30,314 nucleotides of DNA from Vitrella brassicaformis (GCA_001179505.1 CDMY01000562.1:229542-259855); one strand, 5' to 3'; numbered from the stretch's first letter, positions 10,501 through 22,253 are shown. A program made the numbers and translations. Notes: a model not told the origin generated them from the sequence alone.

Positions 10501-12311
10501 GAGGGACGTGGCCGTCAAGGTCTTCTTCTCTGACAAAAGTGAGGGAGGGAGTCAGTCAGTCAGCAAGGGCCTGATCGAACATACACGTGTGTATGTATGC
10601 AGCTGGTCCCATATCGAAGGAGCATTTCCTCAACCTGGAGCGGGAGCTCAACGCATATCGGTCGGCCTGCATCTCTTCAAAATGAATATTGTGTGTGTGT
10701 GTGTCACGTAAGTGTCCTGTGTGTGGCATCCAGTGTGGTGTCTCACCGCAGCATTTTGCGGCTGGTCGGCGTGTGCATCGAGCCGCCACACCTGGCCATC
10801 GTCACCGAATACCTTCACGGAGGTAGGTGAGATGAGACAGGCACACAGGCATGCATGCCATGGATCAATCATGTGTGCCTGTGTGCTTTTAGGGAATCTG
10901 TTTGACATTTTGTTCAACCATTTGCGCGTCGTGACGGCGGAGGAGCGGCTGATCTATGCGAAGCAACTGGTACGTGAGCGACCAGGGAATGAGGGGGGGT
11001 AAGGCAGTCTGCTTCCCTCTCCCTCTCCCTCTCCCTCTCTGCCTCTGTCCGTGCCTGTCTGTCTGTCTGTCTCAGTGTGAGGTGGTGATATACCTTCACA
11101 GCATGACGCCGCCCATCGTCCACCGCGACCTCAAGACACAGGCAGGGCCTGGAGGCAATGTTAACACAACACATGCGCATCTCACTCATCCCACAGGCAT
11201 CTGTCTGTGTGTCTATACTTGTGTGGTGTGGATTGACTAACTGACGCATCGCATCGCATCGCATCAGAACATGCTGCTGGACAACAGGGGGAAGATGAAG
11301 CTGTGCGACTTCGGAATGGCCAAAAAGATGGTAGTTAGGATAGACAGAGAGAGAGAAAGGCACACCCGACACCAGACACCTTGTCGTGTCTGTCATGCCA
11401 CCTGATCGATCGCTGTGTGCGTCCCTCTGCGTGTGTCTGCAGGAGAACGGACAGTTCCTGGTGTTGGATGACAACGGCGGCTCGCCGCGATACATGGTGA
11501 GTGAGTGAGTGAGTGAGGGAGGGAGGGAGGGAGACACACACGGCTCCGGCCGGCAGTGCCGTATTTGTCGCACATCTCGTGTGTGTGTTTTGTGTGTGTG
11601 TGTGTGTGTGTGTCTATGCAGGCGCCCGAGAGCTACATGAAGGGCGGCACCATTGACGAGAAAGCCGATATCTGGGGACTCGGTTAGATAAGACGAGAGC
11701 TGTCTGTGCCACAAATCAATCAATCGACCAGACAAGCGACACACGCTCACGCCCTCGCCGGCCCCTCGGGCGGCGTGTGTTGTGTGCAGGTTGTTGTTTG
11801 ATCGAGTTGTTTGGGGGTCCCATTCCGTACGAGGAGCTCGACAAGATGCCCGACGTCATCCGACGCATCTTCCACGAGCGCAAGAACCCAACCATCCCAG
11901 AGACCTTTGAAATACAAACCAAGCGCATCATCGAACAGGTGTGCGGTGCGGCACGAGGGAGGGAGGAAGGGTGGGCTGGCGCCGCTCTCTCTCTCTGTCT
12001 GGATGTGTGTCTCTCTGTGTGTATGTGTGTCTCTGCGCGCTGATGCAGTGTTTTGACCGGGACCCTCGAGAGCGGCCGGCAGCTGTGGAGGTGCTGGAGG
12101 TGCTGCAGACACTCACCCCCACCATAGTCAGACGACACGGTCAGTGATCGATCGAGTCGAGACACACACAAGTCTCAGAGGCAGGGCAGGCCAGCAAAAC
12201 AGAAGCTCAAGATACCAGTCGCCTGCCTGCCTGCCTGCAGAGATGGACATGCTGTACCCTCGCGAGTTCGACGAGCACGGCCACGTGGCGGGTGTGGTGG
12301 ACAAGGACTGA
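7553..12311 (+). CDS. TKL-type protein kinase with long N-terminal region, 20 exons
   Basis: Ser/Thr kinase of the tyrosine-kinase-like group. Exons: 7553-8424, 8476-8642, 8710-8894, 8973-9191, 9304-9432, 9539-9829, 9966-10110, 10185-10244, 10333-10376, 10466-10538, 10603-10660, 10734-10822, 10893-10969, 11076-11141, 11268-11330, 11443-11496, 11622-11682, 11790-11938, 12049-12139, 12241-12311. All phases agree, giving 987 residues. The kinase domain starts near residue 692: glycine loop LIAEGAFGSV (first Gly is Ala), VAVK lysine, helix-C Glu in LERELNAY, hinge IVTEYLHGG, HRDLKTQN, CDFGMAKK, activation end GSPRYMAPES, DIWGLG and CFDRDPRERP. All catalytic residues are present, so it should be active. 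The first 690 residues are Pro/Ser/Arg-rich and probably disordered, with repeated REEY-like and FDP..PSQ motifs. The first ATG in frame is at 7553. The donor at 10661 (GTCGGC) is weak but required by the kinase alignment. Confidence 0.92.
11142..11267 (+). other. GC-AG intron inside the kinase catalytic loop
   Basis: The exon ends ACACAG and is followed by GCAGGG; the next exon begins AACATGCTGC after GCATCAG. Splicing here gives HRDLKTQN-MLLD, the exact spacing of the catalytic loop. The next usable GT downstream (GTTAAC, about 11160) would insert six residues between the Gln and the essential Asn. The catalytic-loop alignment therefore supports a true GC donor. Confidence 0.7.
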
Positions 12312-12927
12312 TTGATTAGTCGACTGACGGACGGAGGGAGGGCGGGAGGGAGGGGAACTGGTCAGTCAGTCAGTCATCGGTGGAGTGAGACGTGGCGTAG
12401 AGTAGCCAGTGAGTGAGTGAGTGCGGCGTACATCCATCCATGTGCTGTGCAGGACACTAATGGCTTGATTGAATGTCCGTCCATAATCAATTCAACTAAG
12501 TGTGTGCTCAACTCAACATCCAAGCCGGTGGAGTGGGCTGTCTGCATTGAATGTACAGATAGATTTCTAGACAGACAGCGGCAGCCAGACGTCGACTGCT
12601 CATCTCATCTGGAGGGACTGACTGCACTGCAATGATCGACCGACGACTTGACGACTGCATGCACAGACAGAGGAAGGGAGGGAAGCAGCGTCGAGTCGAG
12701 GGACTGACTGGATAATCAGCTGAGATGAGACGTCATTCAAACAAAGAAAATCACACATCAGTCCGTCGTTTCAGTGTGTTGGGGGGATATATGCCACAAA
12801 CGCAACGCCCCCTGCTGTCCATTCATCAATCGACCCACCCATCCATCCATCTCTCTCTCATTCTCAAAACTGCCTCACCACCCCATCCGTCCGTCCGTCC
12901 GTCCACCCATAAGAATGCACCATATCA
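12312..12927. other. Convergent intergenic region, kinase and plastid-protein 3' ends
   Basis: Stop codons of the plus-strand kinase and the minus-strand plastid protein face each other across about 615 bases. It contains short CAGT, GAGT, CATC and GTCC repeats and should hold both 3' UTRs. The open frames at 12417-12635 and 12725-13024 show no family resemblance and have poor starts, so I do not call a gene. Confidence 0.6.
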
Positions 12928-13398
12928 TCAGACCTCATCAAACCTCGAGTCAATCAACTTCTGCGCCTGCAGCAGGGCGAACCCCGTCACCACACCGATG
13001 AGCGTCGCGATCCACGAAAGCTGAATCACCGGTATCATCTCGTCCGCCAGCGGCAGGGTCGACATGGCGTCGAGGGCCGACGACGCAACATCGCCCTCGG
13101 CGGCCGATGCTGGGAGGGACTGCAGGAGGGGCACGAGGGAGGCGGCGAGGGCGGTGGTGGGGATTGCTGCATCTTCCACCCTCGGCGGTGACTTCATTGA
13201 CAGACCTCTTCGACGTGCCAGGGGGCTGGATGACCTTGAAAGGGACCTGGGCACAGCCACACACACAGAAGAGGGTGAACAGCCTGCAGATCTGCAGATG
13301 GATGGATGTGCAGCTTACAGGGAGGGTTGTGACGGGACGAAAGCAGAGACAGCAGAGAGCGCCACAAGGGCGAGAGAGATGCCGATAATCAGCTTCAT
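12928..13398 (-). CDS. Plastid-targeted single-TM thylakoid-type protein (PetM-like?)
   Basis: Exons 13319-13398 and 12928-13246 encode 132 residues. The precursor has three targeting layers. Residues 1-19 are a signal peptide ending SAVSA. The Phe directly after it starts FVPSQPS, the secondary-plastid junction. A Ser/Arg-rich transit stretch runs to about 52. A second hydrophobic segment (about 59-76) ends LPASAA before Glu-Gly-Asp, like a thylakoid-processing site. The mature part has one membrane helix (about 98-120) with VVTGFALLQAQKL at its end. That end resembles the GLALGFVLL..E ending of PetM, a small cytochrome b6f subunit. A small photosystem II subunit with a cleaved thylakoid leader (PsbX/PsbW type) is the main alternative. 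Plastid targeting is well supported; the identity is a guess. Confidence 0.82.
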
Positions 13399-13542
13399 TC
13401 CGCTTCTCTCAGGGCCTGGCCTGCAGTGGTTGCGGGAGGATGGGCCTTTGATGGAGAGGGGGGGAGGAAGAAGTGCTGCCAGTGATTTGCGAGCTTATTC
13501 TGGGATCGCCCGTGACCACTGGTTGAGAAGCGAAGATAATAA
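13399..13542. promoter_or_regulatory. Short bidirectional promoter
   Basis: Only 144 bases separate the ATGs of the divergent plastid-protein gene (minus) and the small TM protein gene (plus), so both promoters must overlap or share elements, unless undetected upstream exons exist. No TATA-like box is clear; an AT-rich patch (GATAATAAATG) abuts the plus-strand start. Confidence 0.55.
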
Positions 13543-14484
13543 ATGAGTGCGTCATCCGTGAGCCGACTGGCCAAAAGGACGCTCCTCGTCAGGAAAACAC
13601 CGTTTCTTGCAAACGGCGCTGCTGCTGCTCGAGTTGCGTGTGTCACCGTCGATGGTCAAGGCTGCGGCCAGCAGCAAGGTGCCCCTGTTGCTCATCACTG
13701 CCAGTCTGCACGTCTGCAGGTAGGCGAAATCAAAAGAAGCAATCTCGTGACCTCGCCAGCGAGATTGACTCATCGCCCTCTTGCTTGGCTGCAGGGCCGG
13801 CAGAGGAACAGGATGGATGGCCTGTCGGTGGCGCTCACATCTGCCATGGTAAGAAGCGGAGAGAAAGATCCGCATTATCCGCTCCACTGTCTGCTTGATT
13901 GTCTGTCAATCTACTAGACGCCGTCCGTGCGCATGGCTTTTGAAAAGGCGATGGAGGGTCAGACCTTATCCCAGGGCTGTCCCTCCGGCAAGCCGTCCAA
14001 GAGCGTCATTTCTCCCTGCCGCATCACGCACAATCAGCCCCTCCGTGCCCCATCGCCCCGCCAATCCACGACACAGACGCCAGTGCGCCAAGGTGGGTGG
14101 GCCCAGGAAATGCATCATCGTCAGAGATGTGGGTGTTTCCATCCATCCATCCATCCATCCATCCCTCTCTCTGTGTGTGTGTGTGCGTGTGTGTGTAGGT
14201 TGGTGTGATGGTGAGGTGCGCGAGGGTCCTGGTTACGGTGCGGTTGTGGGGTATTCGCTCAAGTCCTGGAGAGGCGACTACCGGGTCAAGATGTATCGGA
14301 GAGAACTGGTGAGTGATATATAAGGGAATGAGGGAATGAGACGAGAAAGAACGGGCTTCCCAACTCCCCTCTTTCCACTCTCCTGTGTTAACGTGCACTC
14401 TGCTTTGTTCTGCCTTAGATATTCCTGATCATTTTCTTGGGAGTGTCGCTGTATTTCGCCTGGCCCAGAAGCGAGTTTGACTGA
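13543..14484 (+). CDS. Small protein with C-terminal membrane helix, unrecognised
   Basis: Exons 13543-13719, 13795-13848, 13918-14092, 14199-14308 and 14419-14484 give 193 residues with consistent phases. The N-terminus (MSASSVSRLAKRTLLVRKTP) is rich in Ser and Arg with no acidic residue in about 36 positions, which suggests an organelle presequence, perhaps mitochondrial. The middle is polar. A Gly/Tyr-containing stretch (EGPGYGAVVGYSLKSWRGDY) precedes a C-terminal helix (IFLIIFLGVSLYFAW) and a short acidic end (PRSEFD). I do not recognise a family. The divergent promoter it shares with a plastid protein gene is weak evidence for an organelle role. The last exon encodes little more than the membrane helix. 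Confidence 0.75.
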
Positions 14485-14886
14485 TTGACGCGCCGGCGAC
14501 TCTCGCCTCGCCCAAGATGAAGGGGAGTCATCTGATTGATGTGTGGATGTGTGTGTGTAAGTAGTAAGTATGGAGCGAGGGGGCCAGGATGGATGGATGG
14601 ATGGACTGCCAAACCTTTGTGGTGTGCCGGGTGTATCGAATCAAGTCATTCACGACAACCACAAACGATGCAGCCCAAAGTGTCGTCCGTACATTTAGCC
14701 TGGATGTACTGTTAGCTCATGTATTGACTCTTCCTCACACGACACCTCACAAGACGGGCTCAGACTCAGACTCAGGAAGAACCACCACACCAACACCGTG
14801 CCAGCCAGTCACTGACCCACACTGCATTGGCAAGCCACACCACACCACACCCATCGACGTCTCCCTCCCTCCATCTTTCTGTCTAT
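14485..14886. other. Convergent intergenic region
   Basis: About 400 bases lie between the stop codons of the small TM protein (plus) and the helical-repeat protein (minus). It includes a GGAT repeat near 14588-14605 and CAGACT repeats near 14758-14780. It should hold both 3' UTRs. The frame beginning at 14589 reads through the antisense of the neighbouring gene and is not supported. Confidence 0.6.
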
Positions 14887-17800
14887 CTATGACCCCCCCG
14901 CAGCAGCAGCAGCTGCAGCCCCCGACCTGTGCATCTCCCTCTCCCTCTCCCTCTCCCTCTCCCTCTCCCCCACACCATTCGGACTGCCGCCGATGCCCAG
15001 CTCTTCCTCTGGTGAGAGGATGTAGTCGACATCCACCAGCCGAATGCCCTCACTCGACACGACGGGGGGCTCTGGTGGCGACACTGACAACGGCAAGTTT
15101 GCCGCTGAAGAAGGGGACGGGAGACCTGTGGGTGGGCGGTCGTCTTGGGTGGTGGCCCGTGTGACGTCTGGGCGGAGGTTGACGAGTGAGCGTTCCAGGT
15201 TCATGCCGCTGAGGCCCAACACACCCGACCGCTGAAATGCCCTGCAGGCAGGCAGACACAGACACAGCCAGAGAGAGGAGGAAGGAGAGTATTGGGTTTG
15301 CTGTGGTTTGCTATGGTGACTGACCGACTGACTGACCATAGGCAGTATGAGAGGGCGTTGGGTTCGAAGGAATTGAGGTTGGGCAGGAAGTTGTCCTGGA
15401 TGGCCGCGTACCAGAAGTGCTGCGCATAGTACTCCTGACACACACACACACACACACTCCCACGTGTCCCTCTGTCGCAGCACCTGACAGCCCGCACCCT
15501 TCCCTCACCTGTTTGGCGAACGCCCACACGAGCCCGGTGAAGTCGGTGGCCGAAAAATGAGGCATCAGAATCAGCGCCTCCTGCGCCATATCCGTCAGCA
15601 GCTGCGGCGCCGCCGCGCCCTTGCCCTGCTTGGTATACGCCCACATGACGTAGGCCACCTCCTTTGGCGTAAAGGTCGACAGCTTGGCCCGCACGTAGGG
15701 CGACGCCGCCTTGAACAGCATGTGCCTCTTGACGCCCCGCCGCGAGAAGCCCCACAGGAGGCCCATGAGGTCCTGCGAGTTGCACTCGGGCAGCAGCGAG
15801 ACAGCCCGACGCGCAGCGGCATCGAAGAAGTCGGAGAGGTCGCCGTTGCTGATGGTGGTGGTGGGGATACGCGCCAGACTCCACAAAAGGTTGGACAGCT
15901 GGTGGGAACCGAAGTCTGTCGGTCTGCAGCCTCGCACAGGATGCCCGTCTTGGTCTCTCTTTCTCTTTCTCTCTCTCTCTCTCCTTCACTGACCTTCTGA
16001 GAAATTCGTGGACGACTGTCATGGGTAGGCGTGTGTCCACGAGACCGATGCGTACGGTGACCAGGAGGGCGTTGGTGAGCTGCCAAGCCGCCAGCGCATC
16101 GGCGTGCTGGGACACCAGACGGGCCAACCTCGCGCCCACCGTACGATGCCGGTCTGGCTCGCCCGCCCATCAGACAGCCACACATACGACAACACACGTG
16201 TGTCTGTGTCTGTGTCTGTGTCTGTGTGTGTGTGTCTGTGTGTGTGTTGTGAGTAGCGTACCATTGAGCTCTTTGGGGTCCAGTGCGGCGAATGCGGAGC
16301 AGATGGCCGAGAGGTGTGCGATGGTGAATTCGTGCAGCCGCATCACGACCACCTGTAGAGCGGGCTCACGGAACCTCGAGGGAAAGTGCTGCCATCCACC
16401 ACGCGCGCACACACACACACACAACACAGACAGACACACAGCCACTTTGAGCCAGGTCGACACAGACAGACAGACAGACAGAAAGGTGCGTATACCTTGA
16501 CTTTCTGCAGGCTCCAGATGAGCATGGCCAGGACGTGTGGCGAGAGGTCGAGCAGCCGTGGGTGAAAGACGTTGATGGCAAGGTTCCAGATGGCCCGCTC
16601 GTGCACCTGCAGCCGGCCCAGCGACAGCAGCATTCCCGCAAAGTCGTAGTCGCTCATCTCGCCATTGCGAACCAAACTCTTCGTCACCTGCACACGACAC
16701 ACACGACAGGCGCTCTGGGTTGATGGCATGGCATGGCATGGCTGGGTGTGGTGTGGTGTGGGAGATCAGATCGTTAGTCTGACTGACCTCCACGAGTACG
16801 ACAAACAGGGGCTCATCGAAGACGCCAGCAGTGGCGAAGCTCCAAGCGATGTTGGTAACATCGTTGCCGCCGAGCTCCCGCTGCCGCCTCCGCAGCACAG
16901 TGGCCGCCCGGTGGAACAGCGGGGCCACAAGCTGCTCGTCGCTGTCGTCGGGATCTGCGCCTGGGTCTGTGTCCCTCTGTTGGTGTGCTGTGGCCAAGGA
17001 CGGCTCGGCGTCGGTCCACCTGACGCCCCGCGCATAGCCTGACTTGCTCGTAACCCACAGCAGACGCCGAAGCTGCATGCCATGCAGACAGACACACATG
17101 GAGGTCCGTCCAGTCCACACACGAAGGCCAGTGTGCTGTGCGAGGCTCCTCTTCCTCACACACACCGACCCACCCCACCTACCGTTGGGATATCCATCTT
17201 GTCAAGCACGGCGAAGTCGTTTTTTGCGACGTAGCGCAAAGCCAGGTCGAGCAGACGATCGTCCCCCTGATGCCGACCCAGCAGCACATAAGCGGCGAGG
17301 GTCCTCCCCAGGTGGGACAGCGGCGCCTTGGTGATGGCCCGCCTCAGCGGCGCCTCGAGTGCGTCGAGGATCTGGGGGCACTCAATGGCGTGGCGGTAGA
17401 AGAGCTGCAGTAACTGGCAGACCGCCTGGGGCGGCCAGGTGCCAAACCCCTCGTCGAGCATCCTCCGGAACATGCTGGCGAGCAGCTGGGTGTGAGCGTC
17501 GAGGCGGCCCATCTTGCCGAGCGAGTGGAGCACCCCCGTGTAGGTCAGTGCGCTCACATACGTCCCCCGGTCCTCCATATACCCACCCAGCACCCTGCAC
17601 GCGCTCTCAACTGCCGCCTCCACCCACGGCTCGTCAACAGGGACCTCCGCCATGGCCAGGCCGTGGACGGCCCGCATCGCCAGGAATGGTGTGACGCCGT
17701 CGCTCTGGGGGTGCGGTCTGTCCATGCGGCGAGTGGCGGTTTCTGCGAGGGTGCGGGTGAGGGTGTGGTTGGAGCGGCCTATCGCTGAGAGGATCTGGGT

Positions 17801-20252
17801 GAGGTGGTAGAAGCGCAGCTGGGGGGCCGCATCAGCCACGAGGGCGTGCAGCCGGGCAATGACCTGGTCGTCCTTAAGACTGCATCAATCATCACAAAAG
17901 CAAGGGACACACAAAGGGACAGAGGCTCTCGTGTCAGATAGGACAGGTGGCTTCCCTTCCCTTCCCTTGTGCGCTTGGTAACTTACGGCTGTGTGTTGGT
18001 GCTCTTGATGAGCCGGAGCAATGTCTCCTGGGTCACCATGCTGTATCTCCCTTCAGCAGCCGCCTGACGCTGCAGCGCGTCCATAGCACTGACACACACA
18101 TACACGCGCACAGACACACACGCACACACACCCCGATTTGCAGTCATCTCATCCACCCCATCACTGCAGTGGTGTGGTGACGTGAGTGAGGTTACCCTAC
18201 CTGTGCACGACTCCGGTTGACAGCTCGCCGAGGTCGGCCAGCTGCTCGACGGTGCTGGACAGCTCGATGGCCGGCACCCCGCCCAGCTGGGTGCACCGCT
18301 GCAGCTGCTCGTGCAGCACGTCCCAGAACTGACACACAACACACACACACACACACAGACACCGACACACACATAGAAACACAGATAGAAACCCACCACA
18401 CCGACCTGACTCAAGTCGGGCTGCCCGTCCTCTCGCGCGTGTAAGGGCATCCTCTGCTGCCTCGCCAGCACGCCCGTCTGCCGCACGACTTCCCGGTGCA
18501 CATGAAGCGTCGTCAGCACCTGGTTCAGCATGTCGAAGCCGTAGTCACGGAGCCGCCGCAAGATGGCCGACAGAACCGCCCGCAAGACCTTGGTGTCGGC
18601 GATGCCCGAGTCCAGGCAAACGCGCAGGAGGTTGTTGAGCTGGAAGGGCTTGAGGTAGTCGACGGCGTCGAGGGTCTTCTGCACGGGGGCGATGAACGTG
18701 TCCTTGGTCATGACGGTGCTGCCCGGCCGGTAGCCGGCTTTGCAGAGGGCCAGGAGGGTGATGAGGGTTTCTGTGGCGTCCATCGAAGGGAACTTGTAGC
18801 GCAGGCCGCGGAGGACCCAATCCGCCAGGTCGAGCTTACGTGCAGAGGCCAAGATGATCGACAGGCAATTCAACGGGTCATCTGGTCGATCAGCACAAGC
18901 ACACAAGGCTGACTGCCTGACGCCACACCCTTCCCTCTCCCCCTCCCTCCCTCCCTCCCGCCCTCCCTACCGCTGAAGTCGATGAGCCTCCGCTGCGCAC
19001 TGGTGACCACCTTCTTGATCCTCTCCTCCCCGCCCCCCTCGCTCCCACCGGCCACCGCCGCCTGCGCCACGCTGCTCAGCGCATGGGGCGACAGACCAAA
19101 GACGCCATCCGACATTACACGCCACAGCCCGTCCTCCACCTCACACAACACGCCCTCGTCCACATCTGCCAGAGGCTCATCTGTCCACAGCCCGGACTCT
19201 CCTCGCGACGATGGTGCCGGTGGCTGGAACTCTTGCTCGGCGAAGGCCTTCCACCTTAACCGGGCGACGCACTGGAGCAGCCGGGCCGACGGTGTGCCGT
19301 CTTCCGCCAGGGCGGAGTAGGTCTGCCGCACGTCAACGTCGGTATCGTCTTGCTGATTCGGGCCGGCGTGATCCGTGTGCTCCTCCAGCTCCAGCCGCCG
19401 GGCCACGTGGTGCAGCACCGCCTCCAGGAGCCTCTGTGCCGGCCTGTGGTTGAGCAGCGGCCGGTTGAACGCCAGCATCCACGCGAGCCTCGACACCTCC
19501 CTCCACACGATGGGCTCCTGCAGCGGGAACACCTGGGTGGCCTGCTTCACCGACTCGGTCACCATGTCCACCAGCCGCACAAACCTGGCGTCGCTGAAGG
19601 CCTTGGACGCGGCAAGCGCCTCGAACCGCACTCTTTGGCCGGCCCTGGCGGCCCTCCTGACGTCCGTCATGGCCCGCTTAACGACCTGCAGCAGGCAGTC
19701 GACCTGAAGCGAGGGCGTGGCGAGGGATGAGTCGTCGATCTGCTCGAGGCAGGAGGCGACGCGGCGACGACGGCCATGATGCATGGGCGGGGACAGGGGG
19801 GCGGGAGAGTGACGGGGAGAGGGAACTCCGCGATTATCGTCGCCTGGTAGTGGCGTGGAAGACGCAAGCAGAGGATGTGGCCGCTTGGAGCGCCTGGTAA
19901 TGTGACGCCGCTGTTGGATGGACAGACCAGCCGGCGGACGGATGAATGCTGCGCCCGCGCTCCTGCCGCTGAAGGTCCGCCTCCTCCATTCCCTCCAGTG
20001 CGGAGCGGTTTCGCTGTCCATGGCACTCCAGCCATCCCTCGACAGCAGGGAGCCGAGCAGCGGATCTCGCGATGCAGAACGCCTGATCCTCTGTGGGCGG
20101 GGTGAGGGGTGCTGTGGCTCCAGCAGGATGGGCAGCTGATACTGCTGAGGGGAGAGCAAGCCGCCGCTGCTGCCTTGAGTGATGGCGCCGATACCGACGG
20201 CCATCATCACCATGCTGACAGCGACGTGGAGCAAGATCAGCTGCCGCTTCAT
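14887..20252 (-). CDS. Large helical-repeat protein, OPR/HPR/FASTK-like organelle RNA-binding type
   Basis: Exons, 5' to 3': 18971-20252, 18406-18881, 18201-18328, 17987-18088, 17183-17879, 16788-17072, 16496-16687, 16262-16352, 15994-16153, 15509-15923, 15337-15434, 14887-15241. Phases agree and give 1426 residues. A hydrophobic N-terminus (residues 5-25) looks like a signal peptide. From about residue 420 the protein is a chain of helix pairs with a recurring Trp signature: VTNIAWSFATAG, LAMLIWSLQKV, LSNLLWSLARIP, LMGLLWGFSRRG, VAYVMWAYTKQG, FTGLVWAFAKQ, ALSYCLWAFQRSG. This pattern belongs to the octo/heptatricopeptide and FASTK-related families, which bind plastid or mitochondrial transcripts. 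No RAP domain is evident at the C-terminus. The tail is low complexity (Glu-Arg repeats and an alanine run from a CTCTCC repeat). The RNA target and the organelle are unknown. Confidence 0.87.
14933..14970. repeat. CTCTCC microsatellite inside a coding exon
   Basis: Five to six CTCTCC units on the plus strand are read on the minus strand as alternating Glu-Arg near the end of the helical-repeat protein. A Gln/Ala codon run (GCAGCAGCAG type) follows at about 14900-14915. The tract keeps the frame open to the stop at 14887, so it contributes a low-complexity tail whose length may vary between strains. Confidence 0.7.
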
Positions 20253-20592
20253 TCAAACCATGAGGCTGGAGATCTGATCCACTTCATCACCGCATTCTGT
20301 TAAAAGCCAGGGTTTGAGGGGTGAAGGGTTTTGGGACCTTTCGAGGGTGAGGCAATGGAGTGACCTGACAGACCAGCTCTCGGTGTTGACATGAGCAAGG
20401 GAAATCGTCTCTTGACCAGGGAAAGCGTCAGCCCATCACATCGGTCCATCCCATCACCGATCCATCCATCCATCCACGCACATACATACACACAGAGACG
20501 GATAGCAAAGGAGTCCGTCCCGTTCCCGCCCCAGTCTATCGACACCATCACCAGCAATGGTATGCCGTCCCCCATCTATCCATCCATCCATC
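20253..20592. promoter_or_regulatory. Promoter region of helical-repeat gene and 3' flank of next gene
   Basis: This is 340 bases between two minus-strand genes. It carries CATC repeats (about 20460-20475 and 20570-20590). At 20316-20334 is the sequence GAGGGGTGAAGGGTTTTGG, found exactly again at 24216-24234 upstream of another gene. It lies about 65-80 bases before the ATG of the helical-repeat gene, so a promoter role is possible but unproven. Confidence 0.4.
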
Positions 20593-22253
20593 TCACAAGC
20601 CCAGCAGCGTGTGCGCCTCCTGCTGCCCGAGTGCGTTGCGCACCAGCTGCACCGTCATGGGGAACTCGCTCTCCGGGTCGTCCTGCGGCCCCGCCCGGCG
20701 CTTCTCGGTCGTGTAGACGGTGGCCGTCATGTGCACGTTCCACTCGATCTCGACCAGGGCCATGAATGTGTCGCCCGCGCGGTGGCCGCACAGCGCGATG
20801 GTGCGCTTGCGGACGGCACCGGTGTACGTGTCACACAGCAGCCGACGAGTGGGGCCCCAGACGGGCTGGTCGGGAGCCTGCCGACAGACAGACAGACACA
20901 GAAACATGTGTGTGTTTGTGTGTGTGTCGTGTGTGTGCGTGTGTGTACCTGGTTGATGAGTGCGTGGCAGCGGAGGAAGGCCACGGGATTGGCCGGCAAG
21001 TGCACCGCACTCACCACCGTCTCGGCCTTGGCCTTCTGCTGAAAACTGCATCAACAAACCCACACACACACACGCATCCATCCAGCTGGGTGGCCGCTGT
21101 GTGTGGACTGGTGGTCTGTGTGTGCGGCGTGCGTCAAGGTGCCGTCCACCGACCCACCGGTGCACAACGACATCCATGAGACCGCGATGGTCAGTGTTCA
21201 ACGCTGATCACACAGACAGACAGACAGACAGACACACATGAGCCGCCTCTACCTCCGCTGATCCCCACCACCTCTCTCTTGAACTTACCGCCGACGCGGG
21301 GGTCGTTGCCATCGTATCCTGCAGCGAAGGGGTGGTTGGTGTGCAGGTCTCCCGGGCCATAGACCGTCAGCACGCTGCTGCCCAGCTTGTCCCGCGGCTG
21401 GCCGCCCACCAAGATGCGCTTCAACGACAACTCGCGAGTGCAGCCCTCCAGAAAGAGACTATGCATAGGACACATACCAAGGACACCACATGAACAGAGA
21501 GTCAAAGGCACAGTGTGCAGCTGGCTGGGGTGATGGGTACGCTTGCGCCTACCTGAAGAGTGACCAGGCTCGCAGGCGGTGCGGGCGGCTGTCGAACACG
21601 CCCTTGTCCAGCTCTATGCTGACCTTGTCCTCAGACACCTGCGGCGGCCGGTGGGGGTGAGAACACAAAGGAATGCACCCCGACGACCGCATCAATGACT
21701 GCCCTTGGGGTGCCTGCCCACCTGGATGGGCAGCTTGACACGTTTGAACGACTCGGCGTAGCGCATCACAGGCACCTGCACACACACACAGCGCACCGAG
21801 GAGCAATCCACCATCAGTGTGCCCCTCCACGTCGCCCGTGTGTGTGTGTGCCTACCCAGATGTCCAGTGGGCCGCAGTTCTCTACCACGTAGTTGAGGTG
21901 ATAGAGTTTCTTCTTGCGCTCAACGGCGTACTCCTCAGTCTTCGTCGCGCAAGTGAAGCGCCGCGCACTGTACTGCAGGAGGCAGCCGAGGTTGTAGGTG
22001 TCGATGTAATCCTTGAAGCGGTCGATGAGCGTCTGATTCGTCACCAACTCCCCAAACTCCCTGGACACCTGCAGGGCAGACAGACGACAGCCACACGCAT
22101 GCAGTGAGTGCAGCCACTGCGCCCTCCGCTCCCTCCCTGTCAGTCATCGCGTCGCATGCAGTGCCTTACCTGCGTCATTATGCCGAGTTCCACAACGCCG
22201 AGCATTTGGTGCAATGGCGCAGCCACCTCCTCAACTGGATGCTTCTCAGCCAT
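20593..22253 (-). CDS. Unrecognised 356-residue protein, 8 exons
   Basis: Exons, 5' to 3': 22170-22253, 21856-22068, 21722-21775, 21553-21638, 21253-21458, 21158-21203, 20949-21045, 20593-20877. Exon 21158-21203 (46 bases) was needed to reconcile phases and supplies NTDHRGLMDVVVHR. The product is soluble and of mixed composition, with segments such as FKDYIDTYNLGCLLQYSARR, SLKRILVGGQPRDKLGSSVL, NPVAFLRCHALINQ and IEWNVHMTATVYTTEKRR. I see no signal peptide, membrane helix or catalytic motif and assign no family. An alternative in-frame ATG at 22418 would add 55 residues but would run to within about 30 bases of the divergent TPR gene's start. The consistent frame over eight exons makes the gene real. 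Confidence 0.8.

Noticed and set aside
12417-13024. Possible small genes between kinase and plastid protein
   Set aside because: Weak or absent ATG contexts, no family features, and position in the expected 3' UTRs of two convergent genes.
14589-15164. 191-residue plus-strand frame
   Set aside because: It is antisense to the last exon of the helical-repeat gene, and its first part is low-complexity intergenic DNA.
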